In this document: positions 6,528 through 14,310 of the stretch, piece after piece
Numbering within the stretch: position 1 is the first letter of the stretch
How the letters are laid out: every line of letters begins with the position of its first letter
NCBI GenBank assembly: GCA_027483745.1
Contig: JAIXTZ010000048.1
Span: 1 to 19,336 of the forward strand
Direction: 5' to 3'
DNA from: Lysobacteraceae bacterium
GTDB lineage: Bacteria; Pseudomonadota; Gammaproteobacteria; Xanthomonadales; Xanthomonadaceae
Length of the DNA stretch: 19,336 nucleotides
Made by a program: the position numbers and the translations under genes
Notes under the pieces: model-generated
What the model was told of the DNA's origin: nothing
What the model saw: the letters and a program-made list of their open reading frames with translations, nothing else
The model's database searches: none

Positions 6528-7028
6528 ATGGACATGACGGTGTGGCTGTACGTGCTTGCGGGCGCGTTGATCGTGATCGGGCTGCTGGGCACGTTCCTGC
6601 CGGCCCTGCCCGGCATGCCGCTGATCTTCGGCGGCATGCTGCTGGCGGCGTGGGTGGGTGACTTCCAGATCATCGGCGGCTGGGTGCTGCTGGTGCTCGG
6701 GCTGATGTCCCTGTTCGCGCTGGGCATCGATTTCCTCGCCTCGACGCTCGGCGTCAAGAAAGTCGGCGCCTCGAACAAGGCGGCGATCGGTGCGGCCCTC
6801 GGCACGATCGCCGGCCTGCCCTTCGCGATCCCCGGCCTGCTGATCGGCCCCTTCGTCGGCGCCGTGGCCGGCGAGCTCATCCACCGCCAGGCCTACGACC
6901 GCGCCAACGTGGGCGAGGCCGCGAAAATCGGTCTTGCCACGTGGCTGGCGATGGCCATCGGCGCCGCGCTGAAGCTCGCGGTCGCCTTCACCATGCTGGG
7001 CATCTTCGCGCTGGCAATCTGGCTGTAA
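6528..7028 (+). CDS. DUF456 family inner-membrane protein
   Basis: A 166-aa protein with four or five hydrophobic segments: about residues 5-25, 30-65 (two), 83-110 (glycine-rich, GAALGTIAGLPFAIPGLLIG) and 135-165. The FLPALPGMPLIFGG motif near the N-terminus and the Gly-rich GxxxG segment before GAVAGELI are diagnostic of DUF456, whose function is unknown. AAGGA at 6518-6522, 5 nt before the ATG, overlaps the stop codon of the upstream HD-GYP-like gene, implying coupled translation. A GC-rich hairpin follows the stop. Confidence 0.9.
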   Translation: MDMTVWLYVLAGALIVIGLLGTFLPALPGMPLIFGGMLLAAWVGDFQIIGGWVLLVLGLMSLFALGIDFLASTLGVKKVGASNKAAIGAALGTIAGLPFAIPGLLIGPFVGAVAGELIHRQAYDRANVGEAAKIGLATWLAMAIGAALKLAVAFTMLGIFALAIWL

Positions 7029-7041
7029 CGCCCGGCTGTTG

Positions 7042-7063
7042 CGGCGCGGCGAGCGCCGCGCCG
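7042..7063. terminator. GC-rich hairpin shared by two converging genes
   Basis: Arms 7042-7051 (CGGCGCGGCG) and 7054-7063 pair perfectly around a nominal 2-nt loop (about 6 nt in practice), followed on the plus strand by TTT. It fills the 37-bp gap between the stops of DUF456 (7028) and ybbP (7066), so it is well placed as a bidirectional terminator. The U-tract is minimal. Confidence 0.6.
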
Positions 7064-7065
7064 TT

Positions 7066-9588
7066 TCACAGTTCGCGCAGCGTCACCGAGGGCGGCGCAT
7101 CGAGGATGCGTCGCGTGGCCCACAGCCCGGCCAACAGGGCCACGACCACGCCGACCGCAGCGCCGGTGGCCGCCAAGCGTGGGTCGGGGCTCCACGGCAA
7201 TTCGAGCACCTGCACGGCGACCACGCCGGCCAGCACCGTCGAGGCAATCGCGGCGACGAGCCCGGAAATCAGCCCCAGCGCGGCGAACTCACCGGCTTGG
7301 GCGAGGCGCAACTGGCGGCGGCTGCCACCCAGCACGCGCATCACTGCGCCCTCGCGCAGACGTTCGTCCTGGCTGGCGCCGACGGCCGCCAAAAGCACCA
7401 GCGCACCGGCGAGCAAGGCGACGAGGAAGACGGCTTCGACCACCGTCGACACCTGGTCGACCGTGCTGCGCACCTGGTTGAGGATCGCGTCGACGTCGAT
7501 CACCGAGAGATTCGCGAAACGATCCAACAAGGCGCGGGTGAAGCCGTCGCGGCCCGGTGGCAGGTGGATCGCGGTGATCGCGCTGCCCTGCAGGCCTTCC
7601 AGCGCACCGGGCGAGACCAGCACGAAGAAGTTCGGCCGCACGCTTTCCCACTTCACTTCGCGGATGGACGTGACCTCGCCTTCGAGACGGCTGCCGGCGA
7701 TGTCGAAGGCGACGCGGTCACCCAGCGCCCAGCCCAGCGACTGTGCGAGCCCCTGTTCGACCGAGAACTCCACCGCCCCCGGCGCCGCGGCGGCCGGGGC
7801 GTCCCAGAACTGGCCTTCGAGGATGGTGTTGCTGTCGTCGAGCGTGTCGGCGGTGCTCAGGTTGAACTCGCGCTCGGCCAGGCGCCGCGCGCGGCCGTCG
7901 CCCTCCGGCAGGGCCTGCGCATTCATCGGCGCGCCGTTCTTCTCGATCCATCGGCCGCGGATCATCGGGAAGATCTCGGGGTTCTGGATGCCCTCGCTTT
8001 CGAGGAACGCGCGCAAGGGCTCGATCTGGGCCGGCTGCACGTTGACGATGAAGCGGTTCGGGGCGTCGGCCGGCAGGGCCTCGCGCCAGCGTTCCAGCAG
8101 GTCGGTGCGGACGAACACCAGCAGGAGCAGGGCCATCAGCCCGAGGCCAAGCGCGCTCACCTGCGCCACCGTGGTGGCCGCGCGGCGGCTGATGTTGGCC
8201 AGCCCGTAGCGCCACGGACCGCGCAGGCGCGGCCGCAGCAGGTCGACGCCGCGCACCAGCGCATAGGCCAGCGCGGCGAGGATGGCGAAGGTGACGACGA
8301 GGCCGCCGAGCATCGCGCCGGCCAGCTCCGGCGACTTCGCCTGCCACCACAGCAGCGCACCGAAACCACCCAGCGCCAGCGCCGTCAGCGCCAGCGCGCT
8401 CGGCGAGCGCACGTCGAGGTCGCGGCGCAGCACGCGCAGGGCGGGCACGCCGCGCAGCGCTAACACGGGAGGCACGGCGAAGGCCAGCAGCACGACGAGG
8501 CCCACGGCGTAACCGCTGAGCACCGGCACGAGACTGGCCGAGGGCACCGCGATGCCGAGCGCACTGCCCAGCCACTCGCCGATCGCGAACGACAGTGCCC
8601 AGGCCAGGGCCACGCCGATCGTGCTCCCGAGCAGGCCGAGCAGCATCAGGGCGCCGACCTGCACGATGACGATGGTGCGCTGGCTGGCGCCAAGGCAGCG
8701 CATCACGGCGCAGGCATCGAGATGACGGGCGCTGTGGCGGCGCGCGGCCATGGCCACGGCGATCGCGGCGAGGATCACGGACACCAGCGTCGCCAGTCCG
8801 AGGAAGCGTCCGGCGCGATCCAGCGCGCGGCGCACTTCCGGGCGGCCTTCGGAGGCCGTCTCCAGCCGCTGCCCACGGCCGAGCGCATCGCGCGCCTCCG
8901 CGCTGAAGGCTTCGACGGCATCCGGCGTGCCGGCGACGACGAGGCGGTAGGCGATGCGGCTGCCGGGCTGCACGAGACCGGTGGCCGCCAGGTCGTCGAG
9001 GTTCATGACGACCTTGGGCGCGACGTTGAAGTAGTCGAGCGCGCCGTCGGGCTCCTGCTCGATCAACGCGGCGAGGCGCAGCGTCGACGCGCCGAGGGTG
9101 ATGGGGTCGCCGAGCGTCGCGCCGAGGGTGTTCGCCCCGGCGCGCGTCATCCAGACGACGCCAGCCGGCGGGCCTTCGGCCAGTTCGCGGCGGCCGGCCT
9201 CGTCGCTGATGACGAAGCTGCCGCGCAGCGGGAACTCGCGGCCCACCGCGCGCAGTTCGCCGAGTCGGAAACGATCGGCCACGCGGAGCATGCTGGGGAA
9301 TTCGACGGTATCGACCGCCGTCAGGCCCGGGCGATCGGCCAGCGCGCGGAGTGCGGGCGCCAGCGGCGCATCGGCGCGCAGCACGGCATCGCCGCCCAGC
9401 AGGCGGTTCGCTTCGAGCGCGAGCGCGCGCTCGGCGCGGTCGGTGAGGAAACTGATGGTGGTGACGGCGGCCACCGCCAGCGCGAGGGCGGCGATCAGCA
9501 GGCGCACTTCACCGGCGGCGAGGTCACGCAGGGCCTGCCGCCAGGCGAGGCGCCACGGGCTGCCCGCGCTGGCTTGCGCCGTACTCAC
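7066..9588 (-). CDS. ybbP: ABC transporter permease, YbbP-type (FtsX/MacB-like)
   Basis: An 840-aa inner-membrane permease, near the usual 800-850 aa of the YbbP family. It has one N-terminal helix (about residues 30-48), a large periplasmic region (about 50-255), then a first FtsX-type three-helix set starting at about 265 (with the VMRCLGASQRT loop at 295-304), more helices to about 470, a second periplasmic region, and a C-terminal FtsX set (about 715-825, with the matching VMRVLGGSRRQ loop). It pairs with the ATPase encoded just upstream. The GTG start overlaps the ybbA stop by 4 bp (GTGA), indicating coupled translation. The family is annotated as an export system, with the substrate unproven and possibly lipid-related given the linkage to tesA. 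Confidence 0.92.
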   Translation of the reverse strand: MSTAQASAGSPWRLAWRQALRDLAAGEVRLLIAALALAVAAVTTISFLTDRAERALALEANRLLGGDAVLRADAPLAPALRALADRPGLTAVDTVEFPSMLRVADRFRLGELRAVGREFPLRGSFVISDEAGRRELAEGPPAGVVWMTRAGANTLGATLGDPITLGASTLRLAALIEQEPDGALDYFNVAPKVVMNLDDLAATGLVQPGSRIAYRLVVAGTPDAVEAFSAEARDALGRGQRLETASEGRPEVRRALDRAGRFLGLATLVSVILAAIAVAMAARRHSARHLDACAVMRCLGASQRTIVIVQVGALMLLGLLGSTIGVALAWALSFAIGEWLGSALGIAVPSASLVPVLSGYAVGLVVLLAFAVPPVLALRGVPALRVLRRDLDVRSPSALALTALALGGFGALLWWQAKSPELAGAMLGGLVVTFAILAALAYALVRGVDLLRPRLRGPWRYGLANISRRAATTVAQVSALGLGLMALLLLVFVRTDLLERWREALPADAPNRFIVNVQPAQIEPLRAFLESEGIQNPEIFPMIRGRWIEKNGAPMNAQALPEGDGRARRLAEREFNLSTADTLDDSNTILEGQFWDAPAAAAPGAVEFSVEQGLAQSLGWALGDRVAFDIAGSRLEGEVTSIREVKWESVRPNFFVLVSPGALEGLQGSAITAIHLPPGRDGFTRALLDRFANLSVIDVDAILNQVRSTVDQVSTVVEAVFLVALLAGALVLLAAVGASQDERLREGAVMRVLGGSRRQLRLAQAGEFAALGLISGLVAAIASTVLAGVVAVQVLELPWSPDPRLAATGAAVGVVVALLAGLWATRRILDAPPSVTLREL

Positions 9589-10289
9589 GCCTGCACCCGG
9601 CCGCCGGCCAGGCGCAGCTGGCGGCCGCAGCGCGCCGCGAGGCGCTCGTCGTGGGTCACCAGCACCAGCGTGGTGCCGGCTTCGGCATTCAGGCGGAACA
9701 GCAGCTCGATGATCTGCTGGCCGGTCGTGGTGTCGAGGTTGCCCGTGGGCTCGTCGGCGAACAGCAGGGCCGGACGGGTGACGAAGGCGCGCGCGATGGC
9801 GACGCGCTGCTGCTCGCCGCCGGAAAGCTGCCGCGGGTAGTGCGTCATACGCTCGCCGAGGCCCACCTGCTCGAGCACCTTGCGGGCCGGCCCCTCGACG
9901 TCGCGGTCGCCGCGCAGTTCCAGCGGCAGCGTCACGTTCTCCAGCGCTGTCAGCGCCGGCAGCAGCTGGAAGTTCTGGAACACGAAGCCGACCTTCTCGG
10001 CGCGCAGCGCCGCGCGGCCGTCCTCGTCGAGGGCGCCGAGGTCCGCGCCACCGAGACGGACGCGGCCAGTGCTGGCGACGTCGAGGCCGGCCAGCAGCGA
10101 CAGCAGGGTGCTCTTGCCTGAACCGGAGGCCCCGACGATGGCGAACGCTTCACCCGCGGCGATGCTAAAACCCACATCGGCGAGAATCGTGAGCGGGCCG
10201 GACGGCAGGGCCACCTGCTTGCCCAAGCCCTCCACATGCAGCAGCGGCGACGTCGTCGCGGTCAGGTCAGGATTCAACAAGGCGGTCAT
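9585..10289 (-). CDS. ybbA: ABC transporter ATP-binding protein YbbA
   Basis: A 234-aa MacB/LolD-type ATPase. Walker A GASGSGKS (residues 53-60), Q-loop FQNFQLLP (104-111), signature LSGGE (155-159), Walker B ALLFADEP (174-181) and H-loop His213 (VTHD) are all intact. It energises the YbbP permease encoded immediately downstream with a 4-bp overlap. The ATG at 10287-10289 is used; the longer reading frame would need TTG at 10310, which I consider unlikely, and only a weak GGATGA lies upstream of the ATG. It is divergent from tesA across a 64-bp gap, the same arrangement as E. coli tesA/ybbA-ybbP. Confidence 0.93.
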   Translation of the reverse strand: MTALLNPDLTATTSPLLHVEGLGKQVALPSGPLTILADVGFSIAAGEAFAIVGASGSGKSTLLSLLAGLDVASTGRVRLGGADLGALDEDGRAALRAEKVGFVFQNFQLLPALTALENVTLPLELRGDRDVEGPARKVLEQVGLGERMTHYPRQLSGGEQQRVAIARAFVTRPALLFADEPTGNLDTTTGQQIIELLFRLNAEAGTTLVLVTHDERLAARCGRQLRLAGGRVQA

Positions 10290-10338
10290 CGGGATGCGGT
10301 CATCCAACAAAGTTCAGGGCGCACTCTGCGTGCGGCAG

Positions 10339-10350
10339 GCTCTACAGAGC
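10339..10350. repeat. Short inverted repeat in the tesA/ybbA divergent gap
   Basis: GCTCT-AC-AGAGC is a perfect 5-bp inverted repeat 3 nt before the tesA ATG. It includes TACAGA (10343-10348), which would be a -10 element implying a nearly leaderless tesA mRNA. It could be an operator, a -10, or chance. Confidence 0.25.
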
Positions 10351-10353
10351 GTC

Positions 10354-11076
10354 ATGGTGCTGCGCGCGCTGCTGCTCGGCATGGGCCTTTCGGCAGGGTT
10401 GGCGGCCTGCGGCCAGGCCGAGGACGGCGGGACACCGGGGAACGCCACACCGGCCGCGCCCGTGGTGGCGGAGGCCGCGGCATCCGCATCGGGCGCTGCC
10501 AACGAAACCGTCGCTGCGGCCGAGGCACGCACCGTACTGGTGATGGGCGATTCGCTCTCCGCGGCCTACAACCTCGCGGCGGAGCAAGGCTGGGTCGCCT
10601 TGCTCGACGCGCGGCTGCGCACCGACGCGCCAGGCTTCCGCATGGTCAACGCCTCGATCAGCGGGGAAACGACGGCCGGCGGCGCCTCGCGCATCGACGC
10701 GGCGCTGGCCGAACACCAGCCCGCGCTCGTCGTCATCGAACTCGGCGCCAACGACGGCCTGCGCGGGCTGCCGCTGGAAGAAACGCGCGCCAACCTCGAA
10801 CGCATGGTGCGGGCCTCGAAGGCCGCCGGCGCGGAGGTGCTGGTCGTGGGCATGCGGCTGCCGCCGAACTACGGCCCGGACTACACCGAAGGCTTCTTCG
10901 CGATGTTCGGCGAGATCGCGCAGGCGGAGGGCGTGGCCCACCTGCCCTTCCTGCTCGAGCCGATCGCCTTTGATGAAGCGGCGTTCCAGGGCGATCGCCT
11001 ACATCCAACCGCCGAAGCGCAACCGGTGCTAGCCGACCACGTGTGGGCCGCCCTCGGGCCGATGCTCGCCGACTGA
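10354..11076 (+). CDS. tesA: GDSL esterase / acyl-CoA thioesterase I, lipoprotein form
   Basis: A 240-aa SGNH hydrolase with all four blocks: GDS (G65-S67, nucleophile Ser67), Gly104 in SGETTAGG, GAND (131-134, Asn133) and DRLHP (Asp214, His217). The segment from VLVVGMRLPPNYGPDY to FFAMF is typical of TesA (thioesterase I / protease I / lysophospholipase L1). Unlike E. coli TesA, which has an ordinary cleaved signal, this one carries a lipobox LAAC (Cys19) and an Ala/Gly/Pro-rich linker of about 38 residues before the catalytic domain. It is therefore probably a lipoprotein. The ATG at 10354 gives the signal peptide; the Shine-Dalgarno is poor. It is divergent from ybbA-ybbP, a conserved neighbourhood. 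Confidence 0.92.
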   Translation: MVLRALLLGMGLSAGLAACGQAEDGGTPGNATPAAPVVAEAAASASGAANETVAAAEARTVLVMGDSLSAAYNLAAEQGWVALLDARLRTDAPGFRMVNASISGETTAGGASRIDAALAEHQPALVVIELGANDGLRGLPLEETRANLERMVRASKAAGAEVLVVGMRLPPNYGPDYTEGFFAMFGEIAQAEGVAHLPFLLEPIAFDEAAFQGDRLHPTAEAQPVLADHVWAALGPMLAD

Positions 11077-11077
11077 G

Positions 11078-11128
11078 GCCCAGCCGCAGGCGCTCGCCGC
11101 GGCAGTGAATACGTATGCGGCGCTGGGC
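11078..11128 (+). terminator. Possible long-loop hairpin after tesA
   Basis: GCCCAGCCGC (11078-11087), directly after the tesA stop, can pair with GCGGCGCTGGGC (11117-11128) with a 2-nt bulge and a loop of about 29 nt. Only TT follows. A weak terminator candidate. Confidence 0.25.
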
Positions 11129-11146
11129 TTCCGGAGCGTAACGGGC

Positions 11147-11152
11147 TAGCGT
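11147..11152 (+). promoter_or_regulatory. -10-like TAGCGT before the symporter gene
   Basis: The context is GGCTAGCGTTCCCGG, 27 nt upstream of the ATG at 11180. The string CTAGCGTTC also occurs upstream of the lipoprotein gene at 3445. No clear -35 is visible. The 103-bp gap between tesA and this gene holds this box, the possible tesA hairpin and an ATACGTAT palindrome at 11108-11115. Confidence 0.4.
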
Positions 11153-11179
11153 TCCCGGACTTCGGTTCGGGGGAAACGA

Positions 11180-12631
11180 ATGGGCGCCGGCGCCATCCAG
11201 TGGGGGATCTTCATCGGCCTGACGTCCGCGATCGCGGTGCTCACCTGGTGGCGCTGCCGGCAGGAGGTGCCCTCGGCCGACGCCTCCAAGGAGGTCTTCC
11301 TCGCCGGCGGCACGCTCACCTGGCCCTTCATCGCCGGCTCGCTGCTGCTCACCAACATAAGCGCCGAGCAGATTGTCGGCATGAACGGCACGCAGGTGAT
11401 GCTGACAGCGTGGTGGGAGATCGGCGCCGCGGTGGGCCTGGTGATCCTCGCCCATGTGCTGTTGCCGATGTACTACCGCCACGGCTGCACCACCACGACC
11501 GAACTGCTCGAAAAGCGCCTCGGCGACGCGAGCATCCGCAGCGCCGTGTCGATCCTCTTCCTGCTCGGCTACCTCGTCATCCTGCTGCCCGTGGTCCTGT
11601 ACACCGGCGCGGTGTTCCTGAAGTCGATGTTCGCGCTGGAGGCGTCGATCCTCACCATCGCGATCGTGTACGCGCTGGCCGGCCTCGCCTACGCGGCCTT
11701 TGGCGGGCTGCGCGCCATCGCCATTTCCGACACCTACAACGGCGTGATGCTGGGCGCCATGGGGCTGTTGGTGACCTTCTTCGCCTTCAAGGCCATCGAC
11801 TTCGATCTCTCGGGCATCCCCGCGGAGCGCCTCACGCTGATCGGCGGGCCGCAATCCGACATCCCGTGGACGACCCTGCTCACCGGCATGGTGTTCATCC
11901 ACCTGTTCTACTGGGGCACCAACATGGTGATCGCGCAGCGCGCGCTCGCCGCGCCGAACCTCCGCGAGGCGCAGAAGGGCATCTACGCGGCGGCGGCCAT
12001 CAAGCTGCTGATGCCGCTGATCGTCGTCGTGCCGGGCGTCATCGCCTACAAGCTCTATGGCGACATCGGTGACGTCACCTATGGCCGCCTGGTCGCCGAC
12101 GTGCTGCCGCCGTGGCTGGCCGGCGGCTTCGCCGCGATGATCTTCGGCGCCGTGCTGTCGAGCTTCAACTCCTGCCTGAACTCCGCCGCGGCGCTTTACG
12201 CGATGGACCTGCACGTGAAATACGTGAACCCGCAGGCCGACGTGCGGCGGATCGGGCAGCGCGTGGCCATCGCCTTCACCATCGGCAGCGTCGCCCTCGT
12301 GCCGCTCTACCAGAACGCCGAGAGCATCGTCGCGACGATGCAGAAGATGAATGGGCTGTACTCGATGCCCGTGCTCGCCGCCTTCCTCGTCGCGGTTGTC
12401 GGTCGGCGCGTTCTGTCGATCGCGCTGCGCGCCGGCCTGCTGTTCGGCGTGGCGCTGTATGCGGTGTTCACCTTCGCCTGGCAGCCCTTCGGCCTGCATT
12501 ACATCCACCTGATGGCGATCACCCTCGCAAGCACCATCGCGATGATCTACGCGCTCGACCGCGTGCTTCCGGGCTCGGCGCCGTCGGCATCCAGCGAGGG
12601 CCAGGCGGAGGCGTCCAGCGCCTCGCGGTAA
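11180..12631 (+). CDS. Sodium:solute symporter (SSS/SLC5 family)
   Basis: A 483-aa polytopic inner-membrane protein with about 12-14 hydrophobic helices. The SSS hallmarks are visible: LTNISAEQIVGMNG near residues 56-70, GGLRAIAISDTYNG at about 174-187, the Arg-rich cytoplasmic loop RALAAPNLREAQKG at about 254-267, and the conserved FGAVLSSFNSCLNSAAALY segment at about 323-341. It resembles the SglT/YidK-type sugar symporters more than proline or pantothenate carriers, but the substrate cannot be read from sequence. GGGGGAAA a few nt before the ATG is a strong ribosome site. The last 28 codons (a Ser/Ala-rich tail) overlap the convergent DUF2189 gene by 85 bp. Confidence 0.9.
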   Translation: MGAGAIQWGIFIGLTSAIAVLTWWRCRQEVPSADASKEVFLAGGTLTWPFIAGSLLLTNISAEQIVGMNGTQVMLTAWWEIGAAVGLVILAHVLLPMYYRHGCTTTTELLEKRLGDASIRSAVSILFLLGYLVILLPVVLYTGAVFLKSMFALEASILTIAIVYALAGLAYAAFGGLRAIAISDTYNGVMLGAMGLLVTFFAFKAIDFDLSGIPAERLTLIGGPQSDIPWTTLLTGMVFIHLFYWGTNMVIAQRALAAPNLREAQKGIYAAAAIKLLMPLIVVVPGVIAYKLYGDIGDVTYGRLVADVLPPWLAGGFAAMIFGAVLSSFNSCLNSAAALYAMDLHVKYVNPQADVRRIGQRVAIAFTIGSVALVPLYQNAESIVATMQKMNGLYSMPVLAAFLVAVVGRRVLSIALRAGLLFGVALYAVFTFAWQPFGLHYIHLMAITLASTIAMIYALDRVLPGSAPSASSEGQAEASSASR

Positions 12632-13338
12632 CCGTGCCAGGCCGCGTAGGCCAGCCACGGCATCACGATCCCGAGGCCGATGAAGGCCGTGGCGAGGCCC
12701 ACGGCGGTGAGCAGGGCGATCAAGCCCGCCCAGACCAGCGCGGTGGTCTTGTTCCGCAGCACCGCGTTCACGCTGGAGACGCCGGCCGTGACCATGTCGA
12801 CGTCGCGGTCGGCGATCATCGGCAGCGAGAACGCCGCGATGGCGAACGTGGCGACCGCGAACACCGAGCCAAACAGCGAGCCGAGGGCGAGGAATTCCAG
12901 CAGCGAGGCAAGGCTGCCGTCCTCGATCGGCACGAAGGCGTTCACCAGCATGCCGGCGCGCGACCACAGCAGCAGGATGACCATCTGCACCAGGGCGAAC
13001 ACGCCGGCCTGTCCGACCACGCGGCGCATCAGCGCGAGGCAGTCCTTGAAACGCGGCACCTCGCCGCGCTCGAGCGCGCGACTGACGGCATAGAGCCCGA
13101 CGCCGATCAGCGGCGCCACGAACACAAACCCCGACAGCAAGGCCGCCAACAGCGCGAAGCGGCCGAGTTGCCAGGCCATCGCCGCCACGCCGAGGCTGAC
13201 CACGACGACGATGGCGCCGAAGGCCGACGTGAGCACCGGGGCGCGGACGAGATCGCGCCAACCCGCGGCCAGCCAACGCAGCGGCGCCGACAGCGGCAGG
13301 TCGCGGCACGGCACCACGAAGGGTGCGGCGTCGTTCAT
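12547..13338 (-). CDS. DUF2189-type integral membrane protein
   Basis: A 263-aa inner-membrane protein with about six helices: roughly residues 38-58, 62-85, 115-133, 150-178, 205-222 and 224-240. The motifs PLSAPLRWLAAGWRDL near the N-terminus, the ALERGEVPRFKDCL loop (about 90-105) and SLPMIADRDVDMVTA (about 175-190) match DUF2189 (COG5473), whose function is unknown. The ATG overlaps the stop of the upstream GNAT gene by 4 bp (ATGA), so it is the last gene of a three-gene operon. The C-terminal 27 residues (ASAWPSLDADGAEPG...) lie in the 85-bp overlap with the symporter gene and look like a non-conserved tail. Confidence 0.87.
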   Translation of the reverse strand: MNDAAPFVVPCRDLPLSAPLRWLAAGWRDLVRAPVLTSAFGAIVVVVSLGVAAMAWQLGRFALLAALLSGFVFVAPLIGVGLYAVSRALERGEVPRFKDCLALMRRVVGQAGVFALVQMVILLLWSRAGMLVNAFVPIEDGSLASLLEFLALGSLFGSVFAVATFAIAAFSLPMIADRDVDMVTAGVSSVNAVLRNKTTALVWAGLIALLTAVGLATAFIGLGIVMPWLAYAAWHGYREALDASAWPSLDADGAEPGSTRSSA

Positions 13339-13628
13339 GCGCGCAGTCCGTTGAACTCGGGATGGCGGCGCATCCATGCATCGACATAGGGGCAAAGCGG
13401 GTCGACGCGCAGACCTTCCGCCCTCGCCCACTCGAGCGCCGCCCGCGTCAGCGCGCCGGCCACGCCTCGGCCTTCGATGGCGCGATCGACCACCACCGAG
13501 GGAATCACAAGCACCGACACGCCTGCACTGTCGCGGCGCCGATAGTGGAGCTCGCCGCGATGCCCATCGAGCCGGGCTTCGAAGCAAGCCTCGACGTCCC
13601 GGTGGACGATGTCCGGCGACGCAGCCAT
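13335..13628 (-). CDS. Small GNAT-like N-acetyltransferase (COG2388/NATD1 type)
   Basis: A 97-aa single-domain protein, matching the roughly 90-100 aa length of the family. Visible features are a beta-rich N-terminus (ARLDGHRGELHYRRR), the acetyl-CoA-binding turn VVVDRAIEGRGVAGALTRAAL (V46 onward, with R/GxGxA in GRGVAG) and the diagnostic C-terminal DPLCPYVDAWMRRHPEF, where Cys in the LCPYV motif is conserved. Family members are putative acetyltransferases of unknown substrate. The start lies only 7 nt downstream of the secreted-protein gene, and the stop overlaps the DUF2189 start by 4 bp, so the three are co-transcribed. Confidence 0.87.
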   Translation of the reverse strand: MAASPDIVHRDVEACFEARLDGHRGELHYRRRDSAGVSVLVIPSVVVDRAIEGRGVAGALTRAALEWARAEGLRVDPLCPYVDAWMRRHPEFNGLRA

Positions 13629-13635
13629 CGGCGCC

Positions 13636-14214
13636 TCAGTACTCGACCGAGACCGACATCAGCCGCAGCCGGCCGGGAAACCCGCCCTGTTCGCCGCCGA
13701 GGCGCTGCGCTTCGATGTACCACCACGCTCCGTCGCTCCAGCCGTTGCCCGGAAGGATCGTCACCGACGACGTCAACAAGGTGCTGGTGTTCTCCGGCGC
13801 CACTCGCGTGCCCGTGGCGCGGGCGCCGTAGGTCTCGAAGCCGTTGCCGCTGCTGAAGGTCATCGGCGTCACGTTGAAGCCCAAGGTGCCACTTTCGTCC
13901 GAGACGACCTGGTAAGCGTAGGTCACGCGAACCCGCCCGCCGGCGTAGTCCTTCGGCTTGCGCAGGGTGAACGTGACCGTGCCATTGGCCCCCAGCCAGT
14001 CGAGCCCGCGTGCATGCATCGCGAATGCCGATTCCGGGCTGCGCGACAGCGCGTTCGCCGGGAAGCTGATCTGGTGGGTGTAGCGCGCGAGGCCCGGGGT
14101 GATCGCCGCGGCGGCGGGGCGGGCACCGGAAACGGTCGCCATCGAGGGAACGGAAACGATGGCCACGACCATCGCCACGAGCACGGCCGCAAATGAGGCG
14201 GGTGTCCTGATCAT
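13636..14214 (-). CDS. Secreted beta-rich protein of unknown function
   Basis: A 192-aa protein. It has a signal peptide (about residues 1-26: basic start, hydrophobic core AVLVAMVVAIVSVP, cleavage near SMA), an Ala-rich segment to about 38, then a domain of alternating hydrophobic residues typical of beta strands (GTVTFTLRKP, RVRVTYAYQVV, RLRLMSVSVEY at the end). There is no Cys and no recognisable catalytic motif, and I do not recognise the family. A jelly-roll-like secreted binding domain is one possibility (inference). CCGGAG about 8 nt before the ATG supports the start. It is first in an operon with the GNAT and DUF2189 genes. Confidence 0.75.
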   Translation of the reverse strand: MIRTPASFAAVLVAMVVAIVSVPSMATVSGARPAAAAITPGLARYTHQISFPANALSRSPESAFAMHARGLDWLGANGTVTFTLRKPKDYAGGRVRVTYAYQVVSDESGTLGFNVTPMTFSSGNGFETYGARATGTRVAPENTSTLLTSSVTILPGNGWSDGAWWYIEAQRLGGEQGGFPGRLRLMSVSVEY

Positions 14215-14277
14215 GTCGGCACTCCGGGGGAAGGCTGCGACGCCGCAGCCCGGCTATTGAACACCGATCCCGGCGCT

Positions 14278-14283
14278 TATGCT
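14278..14283 (+). promoter_or_regulatory. -10-like TATGCT before the small membrane protein gene
   Basis: TATGCT lies 27 nt upstream of the ATG at 14311, a spacing shared with the boxes at 11147 and 18477. It lies in the 96-bp divergent gap with the secreted-protein gene. Confidence 0.4.
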
Positions 14284-14310
14284 GCCGGCCTGCCCCAAGC
14301 CCTTCCATCC

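Noticed and set aside
10290..10310. TTG start at 10310 for ybbA
   Set aside because: TTG starts are rare, and the ATG at 10289 already precedes all family features. The added residues are unsupported.
11108..11115. ATACGTAT palindrome upstream of the symporter gene as an operator
   Set aside because: An isolated 8-bp palindrome with no second copy and no known regulator nearby is not enough to support a call.
10733..13387. An 884-codon minus-strand open frame
   Set aside because: It is antisense to tesA and the symporter gene and in another frame of the DUF2189 gene, with His/Arg/Asp-rich composition and no domain.
14257..14310. TTG start at 14257 for the four-helix membrane protein
   Set aside because: It would place the start upstream of the likely -10 box. 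The ATG at 14311 gives a proper positively charged N-terminus.
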